From NCBI GenBank assembly GCA_036847185.1, contig DAIUAM010000047.1, forward strand, positions 1 through 21,859: 21,859 bases of DNA, read 5' to 3'. The notes under the pieces were generated by a model, which was not told the DNA's origin, ran no database searches, and was given only the letters and a program-made list of their open reading frames with translations. The position numbers and the translations under genes were made by a program. This DNA is from UBA4738 sp002413305. Lineage in GTDB: Bacteria; Actinomycetota; UBA4738. This document shows, in pieces, positions 15,346 to 21,859 of the stretch (position 1 is its first letter; each line of letters begins with the position of its first letter).

Positions 15346-16884
15346 CTAGTGCCCGAAGATGTGGACGAGTGCGGAGACGGCCTCGCTCGTCGTCCCGAAG
15401 ACGATCCTCGGATACAGCCCCAGGAACAGGACCCCGGCCAGCAGGGGTGCCCAGGCGATCCATTCGACCGGCCTCACGTCGACGATGGCTGGGTCGTCGC
15501 GCCACCGGTCCGGCAGCGTGCCCATGTTCACCCGCTGCAGCATCCACAGGAAGTACCCGGCGGTCAGGATCGTGCCGATGCCCCCGAACACCATGAGGAC
15601 GCGGAACAGCGTCAGGTGGCCGGCCAGGATCTGGGCGGGGCTATACGAAGACAGGAGTGCGGTCACCTCACCCCAGAAGCCGGCCAGCCCCGGCAGGCCC
15701 AGCGAAGCGATGGCGGTGAACGCGAAGATCCCGGCCAGCTTCGGGACTTTCTGTAGCATCCCGCCGCCGATCTCGGCGATCTGCCGGGTGTGGTAACGGT
15801 CGTAGATCGAACCGACCTCGAAGAACAGCAGACCGGTGATCACGCCGTGGGCGACCATCCCGTAGATGGCCGCGTTGATCCCGATCGTGGTCAGGGTAGC
15901 GATGCCGAGCATCACGAACCCCATGTGGCCCACCGAGGAGAACGCGATCAGGCGTTTCAGGTCCTTCTGCGCGAGACACGCCAGCGACGCGTAGACGATG
16001 GCGATCACCGCCAGGATGGCGATGGCCGGGGCCCAGATCTTCGCCGCTTGCGGCAGGATCGGCAGGGCAACCCGGATGAACCCGTACGCGCCCATCTTCA
16101 GCAGGATCCCGGCCAGCAGGACCGAACCGACGGTGGGGGCCTCGGTATGCGCGTCCGGTAGCCACGTGTGGAACGGCCACATCGGCACCTTGATGGCGAA
16201 CCCCAAGAAGAGCCCGGCGAAGATCAGCACCTGGAGGTCCTTGGTGATCGGCGACGTGGCCGCCTGGTGCTGCAACGCGATGATGTCGAACGTGTGCGGG
16301 ATGGACTTGAAGTACAGCGCCAGGAAGCCCAGCAGCATGAAGACGCTCCCGAACAGCGTGTACAGGAAGAACTTGATGGCGGCGTACTCTCGGTTCGCCG
16401 ATCCCCACACCGCGATCATGAAGTACATCGGAACCAGGACCAGCTCCCAGAAGACGAAGAACAAGATCAGGTCGAAGGCGATGAACGTGCCGGCCATCCC
16501 GGTCTCGAGCAGGAGCATCAGCGCCAGGAAGGCTTTCGGCCGGCCCGGCTTCGGCAGGATCTTGTACGTGTAGACCGCGCACAGGAACGACAGCAGGAAG
16601 GTCAGCTCGAACAGCGGGAGGCTGATCCCGTCGACGCCCACGTGGAAGCGGGCGTGGATCGTCGAGATCCAGTTCGCATTCAGGACGAACTGCAGGCCCG
16701 AGTGGTTGCCGAAGTCGAAGCCGAACACGATCGCGATCCCCACCGCGAGCGCCGCGCCCGTGAACAGGATGCCCAGGAGCCGGATCAGCCGGTCTTGGCT
16801 CTTGGGGACCAGGGCGATGACGATCGCCCCCGCCGCTGGCAGGAACGTTGCCAGCGTGACCGCGGACTTCTCCCAACCGCTCAT
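15346..16884 (-). CDS. nuoM: NADH-quinone oxidoreductase subunit M
   Basis: A 512-residue antiporter-like subunit of the complex I membrane arm, one of the three proton-pumping channels. Conserved elements include the TM5 Glu in FFVFWELVLVPMYFMI, the TM7 Lys in FAIKVPMWPFHTWLPDAHTEAP, the TM8 segment QKDLKRLIAFSSVGHMGFV, and the glycine-rich ASLGLPGLAGFWGE loop near the C-terminus. The start chosen is ATG 16884 (MSGWEKSAV) with AGGAG four bases upstream, because the 14 residues before it (from 16926) overlap the end of nuoL and look non-coding. It lies 10 bases after the nuoL stop and 21 bases before nuoN. Length is normal for the family. Confidence 0.96.
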   Translation of the reverse strand: MSGWEKSAVTLATFLPAAGAIVIALVPKSQDRLIRLLGILFTGAALAVGIAIVFGFDFGNHSGLQFVLNANWISTIHARFHVGVDGISLPLFELTFLLSFLCAVYTYKILPKPGRPKAFLALMLLLETGMAGTFIAFDLILFFVFWELVLVPMYFMIAVWGSANREYAAIKFFLYTLFGSVFMLLGFLALYFKSIPHTFDIIALQHQAATSPITKDLQVLIFAGLFLGFAIKVPMWPFHTWLPDAHTEAPTVGSVLLAGILLKMGAYGFIRVALPILPQAAKIWAPAIAILAVIAIVYASLACLAQKDLKRLIAFSSVGHMGFVMLGIATLTTIGINAAIYGMVAHGVITGLLFFEVGSIYDRYHTRQIAEIGGGMLQKVPKLAGIFAFTAIASLGLPGLAGFWGEVTALLSSYSPAQILAGHLTLFRVLMVFGGIGTILTAGYFLWMLQRVNMGTLPDRWRDDPAIVDVRPVEWIAWAPLLAGVLFLGLYPRIVFGTTSEAVSALVHIFGH

Positions 16885-16894
16885 GCCTCTCCTC

Positions 16895-18823
16895 TCAGTG
16901 CACCGCTGTGAAGACGACGACCGCAACGGCGACCACCGCGAACATCAGGATGGCGTACTGCTGCACCCGGCCGGTCTGGAGCAGGCGCAGCCCGCGCCCG
17001 GCCCATCGGGCTCCCTGGCCGACGCCGTTCACCGCGCCGTCCACCACGTTCTTGTCGACCTCGTTCACGCCCACGCTCAGCCTCCGGGTGAGCCACGCCG
17101 CACCGTTGACCGCCCCGTCGAGCACGTTCTGGTTGACCCAATAGACCGCCGCCGACAGCCCGTACTGGACCGGCCGCACGATGCCCTTCAGGTACAGGTC
17201 GTCCATGTAGTACTTGTTGACGAGCACGGTCGACGCCGGTCCCAGCTGCAGCATGGGGTCCCGGGCTTGGTACGTGCGGTACAGCGACCAGCCCAGGGCG
17301 ATGCCGAGCAACCCGGCGGCCACCGACACCGCGGCCAGGGCCAGCGAGTACGGCTCGGCGGCAACCACCCCCACGGCCGGCCCGATCCACTCCCGGAAGC
17401 TGTGCACGAAGGGCGTGTTCAGGAACCCGGCGCCCACGGACAGGACGGCCAGGAGGATCATCGGGTACACCATGGCCTTCGGGGACTCGTGCGGATACGC
17501 GGCCCCGCGGTACTCGCCGAAGAACGTCAACCGGATCGTCCTGGTCATGTACAGCGCGGTGATGAACGCGGTGAGCACCGCCACCAGGAAGATCGGGTAG
17601 TGGTGAGTGTGCCAGGCGGTGGCGATGATCTCGTCCTTGGACCAGAACCCCGCGAACGGCGGGATACCCATCAGGGCCAGCGTGCCGATGCCGAACGTTG
17701 CGTAGGTGATCGGCATCAGCTTCCGCAGGCCCCCCATCTCGCTCATGTTGTTCGAGTGCACCGAGTGGATGATCGAACCGGCCCCCAAGAACAGCAGCGC
17801 CTTGAAGAACGCGTGGGTGAAGAGGTGGAACAGGCCCGCCGTGTAGCCGTCGCGGCCCAGGCCCAGCGCAGACACCATGTACGCGAGCTGGGAGATGGTC
17901 GAATAGGCCAGCACCCGCTTGATATCGTCCTGGACCAGCGCCAGGAGCGCGGCCATCAGCATGGTGATCGACCCGATGGTTCCGACGAAGGCCAGCGCGT
18001 GGCCGTTGGCGGCGAACACAGCGAACATCCGCGCCACCAGGTAGACACCGGCCACCACCATGGTGGCCGCGTGGATCAGCGCCGACACCGGCGTGGGGCC
18101 AGCCATGGCGTCAGGGAGCCACACCTGCAGCGGGAACTGGGCCGACTTGCCGATGGCCCCGCCGAACAGCAGGAACGCGGCCACCATCGCCGTTCCCGCG
18201 CCGATCGTCCCACTCGACACCAGCCGGGTGATGTGCGGGATGTTGGCGTTCCCATGGGCGGCGAACGTCAGCACGAAGATGCCGAACATGAACGGGATGT
18301 CGCCGGTCTTTGTGGTGATGAACGCCTTGATGGCCGCGTTCGAGTTCTCCTTCTCCTCCCACCAGTGCCCGATGAGCAGGTACGAACAGATCCCCACCAA
18401 CTCCCAGCCGACGAGCAGCTGGAACAGGTTGTCGGCGATGACCAGGTTCAGCATCGAACCGGTGAACAGGGACAGCGCGGCGAAGAACCACGTGTATCGG
18501 ATGTCGTCGTGCATGTAGGCCGTCGAGTAGACCTGGACGCACAGCGAGACCAGCGTGACGACGCAGAACATCATCGCGGCGAGCCCGTCCACGTGCTCGC
18601 CGAACTCCAAGTGGAAGCCCTTGATGGCGAAGAAGAACAGCGAGCGGTCGACGGTGCCGTGGCCCTTCGCCACCTGGACCAGGACGAGCACCGAGATGAC
18701 GAAGGACGCCGCGGTGGCCAGGATCCCGATGGGAGCGCCCTTCCCCGGCGTGCGCTTGCCGAAGAACACGATCACGAAGAACGCGATCAGCGGAAGCGAC
18801 GGGATGAGCCACGCCCACGCCAT
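16895..18823 (-). CDS. nuoL: NADH-quinone oxidoreductase subunit L
   Basis: A 642-residue distal proton-pumping subunit. Conserved parts are the TM5 Glu in LLVGWELVGICSYLLIGHW, the TM7 Lys in GAIGKSAQFPLQVWLPDAM with the following GPTPVSALIHAATMV, TM8 DDIKRVLAYSTISQLAYM, and the IPPFAGFWSKDEI loop. The C-terminal lateral helix and last helix are present (QTGRVQQYAILMF). The region just before the last helix contains two copies of a VDGAVNG-type segment, at about 17096-17140 and 17019-17060. The start is uncertain: ATG 18823 begins directly at the first helix (MAWAWLIPSLP), while in-frame GTG codons at 18841 and 18868 would add 6 or 15 residues, the latter overlapping the nuoK stop. None has a clear ribosome binding site. 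Confidence 0.95.
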   Translation of the reverse strand: MAWAWLIPSLPLIAFFVIVFFGKRTPGKGAPIGILATAASFVISVLVLVQVAKGHGTVDRSLFFFAIKGFHLEFGEHVDGLAAMMFCVVTLVSLCVQVYSTAYMHDDIRYTWFFAALSLFTGSMLNLVIADNLFQLLVGWELVGICSYLLIGHWWEEKENSNAAIKAFITTKTGDIPFMFGIFVLTFAAHGNANIPHITRLVSSGTIGAGTAMVAAFLLFGGAIGKSAQFPLQVWLPDAMAGPTPVSALIHAATMVVAGVYLVARMFAVFAANGHALAFVGTIGSITMLMAALLALVQDDIKRVLAYSTISQLAYMVSALGLGRDGYTAGLFHLFTHAFFKALLFLGAGSIIHSVHSNNMSEMGGLRKLMPITYATFGIGTLALMGIPPFAGFWSKDEIIATAWHTHHYPIFLVAVLTAFITALYMTRTIRLTFFGEYRGAAYPHESPKAMVYPMILLAVLSVGAGFLNTPFVHSFREWIGPAVGVVAAEPYSLALAAVSVAAGLLGIALGWSLYRTYQARDPMLQLGPASTVLVNKYYMDDLYLKGIVRPVQYGLSAAVYWVNQNVLDGAVNGAAWLTRRLSVGVNEVDKNVVDGAVNGVGQGARWAGRGLRLLQTGRVQQYAILMFAVVAVAVVVFTAVH

Positions 18824-18861
18824 GATGCCGGACGTGTGCACGACGATGGGATCGAGCTGTC

Positions 18862-19170
18862 CTACCACTTGAGGAGGTTCACCTCGTCCACGTTGATGGT
18901 CTCCCGGTTGCGGTAGATCAGGATGACGATGGCCAGGCCGATCCCCACTTCGGCTGCGGCCACCGTGATGACGAACAGCGCGAACACCTGCCCGGTCAGC
19001 ACGCGGTCGTGCAACGCGGCGTTGAACGCGACCAGGTTCACGTTGACGGCGTTCAGCATGAGCTCGATGGACATCAGCACCAGCACGGCGTTCCTTCGCG
19101 CCAGCACCCCGTAGATGCCGGCCGAGAACAGCACGCCCGAGAACACCAGCAGGAACGGAAGGCGGATCAC
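18862..19170 (-). CDS. nuoK: NADH-quinone oxidoreductase subunit K
   Basis: A 102-residue small membrane subunit with three transmembrane helices, the normal size. The two buried Glu residues of the proton path are present: Glu36 in LMSIELMLNAVNVN and Glu74 in TVAAAEVGIGLAIVI. The start is a GTG at 19170 with AAGGAG eight bases upstream; its GTGA overlaps the nuoJ stop by four bases, a sign of translational coupling. The alternative of a longer reading frame upstream is only the other frame of nuoJ. The gene ends in NLLKW, 38 bases before the preferred nuoL ATG. Confidence 0.96.
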   Translation of the reverse strand: MIRLPFLLVFSGVLFSAGIYGVLARRNAVLVLMSIELMLNAVNVNLVAFNAALHDRVLTGQVFALFVITVAAAEVGIGLAIVILIYRNRETINVDEVNLLKW

Positions 19171-19724
19171 CCCACACGCTCCTTCCGCCCGATGAGAGGA
19201 ACCCGTCGTTCGGGCCCCTGCCCCGACTCGGGCAGATCGTCCTTGCGGGCGATCACCACCGCGCCGACCAGGGCGGCCAGGAGTAGCACCGACACGATCT
19301 CGAAGGGCCACACGAAGCTCCGGAAGATCGAGATCCCGATGGCCGCGGTGGTGGTGGGGCGGAGGTGGATGGTGGGCGTGGAGTGGAACTGGTTGACGAA
19401 CAGGAAGACCAGCCCGGCCAAGACGCCGACCGCGACCAGGGCTGCCGGGCCGCGCTGCTGATTGTCGAGCGTCTCCCGGCCGATCGGGGCCTTGGTCAGC
19501 ATCAAGCTGAACAGGACCAGCACCACGATGGCGCCCACGTAGATCAGAACCTGCACCCAAGCCAGGAACTCTGCCGCCACCAGCAGGTACGTCGCCCCCA
19601 CCGTGGCCAGCGTCACCACGAGGGACAGCGCCGCGTGGACGACGTTCTTGCTGGTGACCAGTCGGATGGCCCCCAGGCTCCCGATCCCGGCGATGATGAC
19701 GAACGCGACCTCCTGCGAGGACAT
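19167..19724 (-). CDS. nuoJ: NADH-quinone oxidoreductase subunit J
   Basis: A 185-residue membrane subunit with five transmembrane helices. The family signature is the TM3 region EFLAWVQVLIYVGAIVVLVLF, which contains the pi-bulge helix that moves during turnover, preceded by SKNVVHAALSLVVTL. A C-terminal cytoplasmic tail of about 30 residues (RKDDLPESGQGPERRV) is basic and probably disordered. The ATG at 19724 overlaps the nuoI stop by one base (TGATG), and the stop overlaps the nuoK start by four, so I, J and K form a translationally coupled block. Length and order are as in standard nuo operons. Confidence 0.96.
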   Translation of the reverse strand: MSSQEVAFVIIAGIGSLGAIRLVTSKNVVHAALSLVVTLATVGATYLLVAAEFLAWVQVLIYVGAIVVLVLFSLMLTKAPIGRETLDNQQRGPAALVAVGVLAGLVFLFVNQFHSTPTIHLRPTTTAAIGISIFRSFVWPFEIVSVLLLAALVGAVVIARKDDLPESGQGPERRVPLIGRKERVG

Positions 19725-20593
19725 CAGCCCGCCGCCTTCTTGCGTGCAGCGCGTACGCCGGCCGCCCGGGCCCGGCCCTCCGCCACCCGCCGGTCGGTCC
19801 CCTTCGCCAGCTCCTCGGCCAGGATGCGGTCGAACGTCTCCTGGTCCGGCTCGACGTGCTCGGCCGGTCCGTGCGACGCCGCGGGTGATGCCGGACCTGG
19901 TTCCGCCACAGCTGCCGGAGCCGGTTCCGCTACCGCCGGCGGAGCTGGTACCGGTGCCGCTGCCGGAGCCGGAGCCGGTCCCGCCGGAGACGCCGGGGTC
20001 GCGGCGGCGGTTGCGACCGACTGGACGCTCTCCGCACCCTGAAGCGGGGGGGGTTCGACCTCCTCCTCGGGAGGTTCCGCGCCGATCTCGAGCGCCGGCG
20101 GCGGGAGCACCTTGTACGTCCATTCTTCGAGCCGCTCCTTCTCGTGGATCAGCTCGAAGACGTCGTATTCGGCGTACTCGAACTCCGGGCTCCAGAACAG
20201 CGCGTCGAAGGGGCACACCTCGACGCAGATCCCGCAGTACATGCACAGCGCGTAGTCGATGGCGAAACGGTCGAGCACCTTGACCGACCGGCCCCGGCCG
20301 CCACCCACGGGCTCGTGCGTCTCCTTGTGGGCGTCGATGTAGATGCACCAGTCGGGGCACTCCCGCGAGCACTTGTAGCAGACCGTGCAGTTGGCCTCCT
20401 TCAGGGCGATGACCCCGCGCGACCGGGGCGGGAGGTTCGGCTTGACGTGCGGGTACTGCTGGGTGATCGAACGCGACAGCAGGTGCTTGAGCGTCACGCC
20501 CAGGCCCTTGAGGAGCCCGACGCCGAAGACGGCCTTCTTCTGCGAGCTCCCGCCCGCCCCAGCCCCGACTTCCTGTTCGCTATCGATCGCCAT
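19724..20593 (-). CDS. nuoI: NADH-quinone oxidoreductase subunit I with long C-terminal tail
   Basis: A 289-residue connector subunit that passes electrons from the peripheral arm to the last cluster near the quinone site. Two [4Fe-4S] motifs are intact: Cys69, 72, 75 and 79 (CTVCYKCSRECP) and Cys117, 120, 123 and 127 (CMYCGICVEVCP). The conserved core ends near residue 163 (EWTYKVLPPP). Usual family length is roughly 160-200, so about 125 extra residues follow: an acidic Pro stretch (164-184), an Ala/Pro-rich linker (about 190-245) and a charged helix-like end (about 250-289, with FDRILAEELAKGTDRRVAEG). ATG 20593 has AAGGGA upstream. It follows nuoH by 34 bases and overlaps nuoJ by one. Confidence 0.95.
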   Translation of the reverse strand: MAIDSEQEVGAGAGGSSQKKAVFGVGLLKGLGVTLKHLLSRSITQQYPHVKPNLPPRSRGVIALKEANCTVCYKCSRECPDWCIYIDAHKETHEPVGGGRGRSVKVLDRFAIDYALCMYCGICVEVCPFDALFWSPEFEYAEYDVFELIHEKERLEEWTYKVLPPPALEIGAEPPEEEVEPPPLQGAESVQSVATAAATPASPAGPAPAPAAAPVPAPPAVAEPAPAAVAEPGPASPAASHGPAEHVEPDQETFDRILAEELAKGTDRRVAEGRARAAGVRAARKKAAG

Positions 20594-20627
20594 CTGGTTC
20601 CCTTCGCGGTCAGCCTGCTCGAACGCG

Positions 20628-21650
20628 CTACTTCACGGCCACCTTCACGACCGCGGTGACCAGGATGTCCGCCAGCGCCACCGGGATCAGGGCGACCCAC
20701 GCCATGCGCTGGAGCTGGTCCTCGCGCATCCTCGGGTAGGTCGCGCGCAGCCAGATGATAAAGAAGGAGAGGGCACCGATCTTCGCCGACATCCACACGA
20801 ATCCCGGGAGGAACGACAGGAACGGGATCGGCTGATAGCCACCGAGGAACAGCACCGCGGCGATGGACGACATCGCCACGATGCCGCCGTACTCGGCGAG
20901 CAGGAAGAAGGCGAACTTCAACCCGCTGTACTCCGTGTACGCGCCGAAGATGATCTCGGAGTCCGCCACCGGCATGTCGAAGGGCGTCCGGGTCAGTTCG
21001 GCCACCGCGGCGACCAGGAACACGAGCGCCATCACCGGCTGGGTGAAGATGTACCAGAGGTGGTGCTGCGCCTCGCTGATCCCGACCATCGACAGCGTAC
21101 CGGCCTGCATCACCACCGCCACGGCCGCCAGGATCAGGGGTAGCTCGTAGGCGATGAGCTGCGCAGCTCCCCGCAGCGCCCCGATCAGCGAGAACTTGTT
21201 CGCGCTGGCCCACCCGGCCATGAGCACGCCGATGATCGACACGGACGTGATGGCCAGCACGAAGAAGATCCCTATGTCGAGGTTCTCGGCCCAGATCGTC
21301 CGCCCGAACGGGACGACCAGGAAGATCGCGATGTAGGGCACCATCACGATGGCGGGAGCCAGCGTGAACACCCACGGGTCGGCGGCCGCCGGGATGATGT
21401 CCTCCTTCTGGATGAACTTCACGCCGTCGGCGATCAGCTGCGCCCATCCGTGGAACCGGCCAGCCTCCATCGGTCCCAGGCGGTGCTGCATGTGGGCCAG
21501 CACTTTGTGCTCCATGTAGCCGACCACCAGCGGGGCGGTCAGGAAGAAGATCAGGACCAGCGCGGCCTTGATGAGCAGGACCACCCAGAAGTTGTTGAAC
21601 CAGTAGTTGACGAAGCTGCGGCTGAGGCCGAGCAGGAGGACGTGGCTCAC
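20628..21650 (-). CDS. nuoH: NADH-quinone oxidoreductase subunit H
   Basis: A 340-residue membrane subunit with about eight transmembrane helices that forms the quinone entry chamber with NuoB and NuoD. Family signatures visible are EHKVLAHMQHRLGPMEAGRFH, the DGVKFIQKEDIIP loop, AELTRTPFDMPVADSEII, and the segment GAYTEYSGLKFAFFLLAEY with its conserved acidic residues. The GTG start at 21650 lies in GTGA, overlapping the stop of the upstream nuoC by four bases; the Glu codons at the end of nuoC (GAGGAGGAG) serve as the ribosome binding site. The reading frame upstream of it is just the alternate frame of nuoC. Confidence 0.96.
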   Translation of the reverse strand: MSHVLLLGLSRSFVNYWFNNFWVVLLIKAALVLIFFLTAPLVVGYMEHKVLAHMQHRLGPMEAGRFHGWAQLIADGVKFIQKEDIIPAAADPWVFTLAPAIVMVPYIAIFLVVPFGRTIWAENLDIGIFFVLAITSVSIIGVLMAGWASANKFSLIGALRGAAQLIAYELPLILAAVAVVMQAGTLSMVGISEAQHHLWYIFTQPVMALVFLVAAVAELTRTPFDMPVADSEIIFGAYTEYSGLKFAFFLLAEYGGIVAMSSIAAVLFLGGYQPIPFLSFLPGFVWMSAKIGALSFFIIWLRATYPRMREDQLQRMAWVALIPVALADILVTAVVKVAVK

Positions 21651-21859
21651 TCCTCCTCCTCGCCCTCTTCCACCCCGCCCGGCCACGGCTTGGCCTCCCG
21701 GGTCATCAGCGCGAAGTCCTTCCGCAGCGGATACCCCTCGAACTGCTCCGGCAGGACGAGCTTGACCAGGTGCGGATGGCCTTCGAACACGATCCCGAAC
21801 AGCTCCCACGTCTCCCGTTCGAACCAGTTCGCGCCGTCCCAGACGTCGAAGATGCTCGG
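21647..21859 (-). CDS. nuoC: NADH-quinone oxidoreductase subunit C, C-terminal part (cut by window edge)
   Basis: Only the last 70 codons are in the window; the 5' end lies beyond position 21859. The translated end has the 30-kDa subunit signature: WFERETWELFGIVFEGHP followed by LPEQFEGYPLRKDFAL, which corresponds to the family pattern ERE-x-x-[DE]-x-[FL]GI-x-F-x-GHP ... G-[HY]-PLRKDF. The protein ends in an acidic run (EEGEEEE). It belongs to the connecting domain of complex I next to NuoB and NuoD. There is no NuoD domain after it, so it is a separate NuoC and not a NuoCD fusion. The stop codon overlaps the nuoH GTG by four bases. Confidence 0.93.
   Translation of the reverse strand, partial: PSIFDVWDGANWFERETWELFGIVFEGHPHLVKLVLPEQFEGYPLRKDFALMTREAKPWPGGVEEGEEEE

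Noticed and set aside
13774..15756. A 660-codon open frame on the plus strand opposite nuoN and nuoM
   Set aside because: It is very rich in Arg, Gln, His and Asp with no hydrophobic core or recognisable domain, as expected opposite G/C-rich coding DNA; the minus-strand frames are clear Nuo proteins.
16706..18916. A 736-codon open frame on the plus strand opposite nuoL
   Set aside because: Same low-complexity antisense composition (His/Gln/Arg/Asp); no start signal, and NuoL on the minus strand explains the region.
19880..20040. Repetitive ccg/gcc-rich stretch that looks like a DNA repeat
   Set aside because: It is the coding sequence of the Ala/Pro-rich linker in NuoI; the period follows codons and no exact repeat unit is kept.

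Overview
The window is high-GC DNA from an actinobacterium-like organism. This is inferred from strong G/C bias at third codon positions, several GTG starts, an extremely A-T-poor promoter vocabulary (TANNNT boxes, one leaderless start), an nSTAND1-WD40 protein of a type common in Actinomycetota, and actinobacterial-looking Nuo subunits. No marker here fixes the class or genus. Nothing looks like a phage, plasmid, CRISPR array or complete insertion sequence.

Left part (1-4794): a patchwork of short, mostly single-gene units on both strands. It holds a DUF4328-type membrane protein (-), a class III (glutamate-1-semialdehyde-type) aminotransferase broken by one base in a homopolymer (-), an alpha/beta hydrolase (+), an orphan OLD-type TOPRIM protein (-), an ABM-fold monooxygenase-like protein (+) and a DinB/DUF664 protein (-). 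Neighbours are divergent or tightly convergent (gaps of 2 to 25 bases), so they do not form one pathway.

Middle (4795-10225): about 500 bases with only what looks like the degraded C-terminus of an MFS exporter. Then comes a single 1642-residue multidomain signalling protein: class III nucleotide cyclase homology domain, first P-loop (AAA-type) module, second P-loop module of the nSTAND1 family, one transmembrane helix, and a long WD40 region. It keeps the metal-binding and transition-state residues of the cyclase but has changed both base-specificity positions. This is the most interesting gene here.

Then (10345-13752): tRNA-Tyr(GTA) on the minus strand, the nucleotide-binding protein YajQ read from a likely leaderless promoter, a cation diffusion facilitator, an HtpX-type membrane protease whose ribosome binding site lies in a predicted hairpin, and a small four-helix membrane protein of unknown role.

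Right part (13801-21859, all minus strand): the distal end of a respiratory complex I operon, read nuoC(partial)-nuoH-nuoI-nuoJ-nuoK-nuoL-nuoM-nuoN. The genes overlap by 1-4 bases or lie within about 35 bases (nuoL about 40-odd, depending on its start). The products form the membrane arm (H, J, K, L, M, N), the 2x[4Fe-4S] connector (I) and part of the connecting domain (C), coupling NADH or ferredoxin oxidation with quinone reduction to proton export. nuoC runs directly into nuoH, so nuoD, E, F and G are not in their usual place. NuoI carries a long Ala/Pro-rich C-terminal tail.
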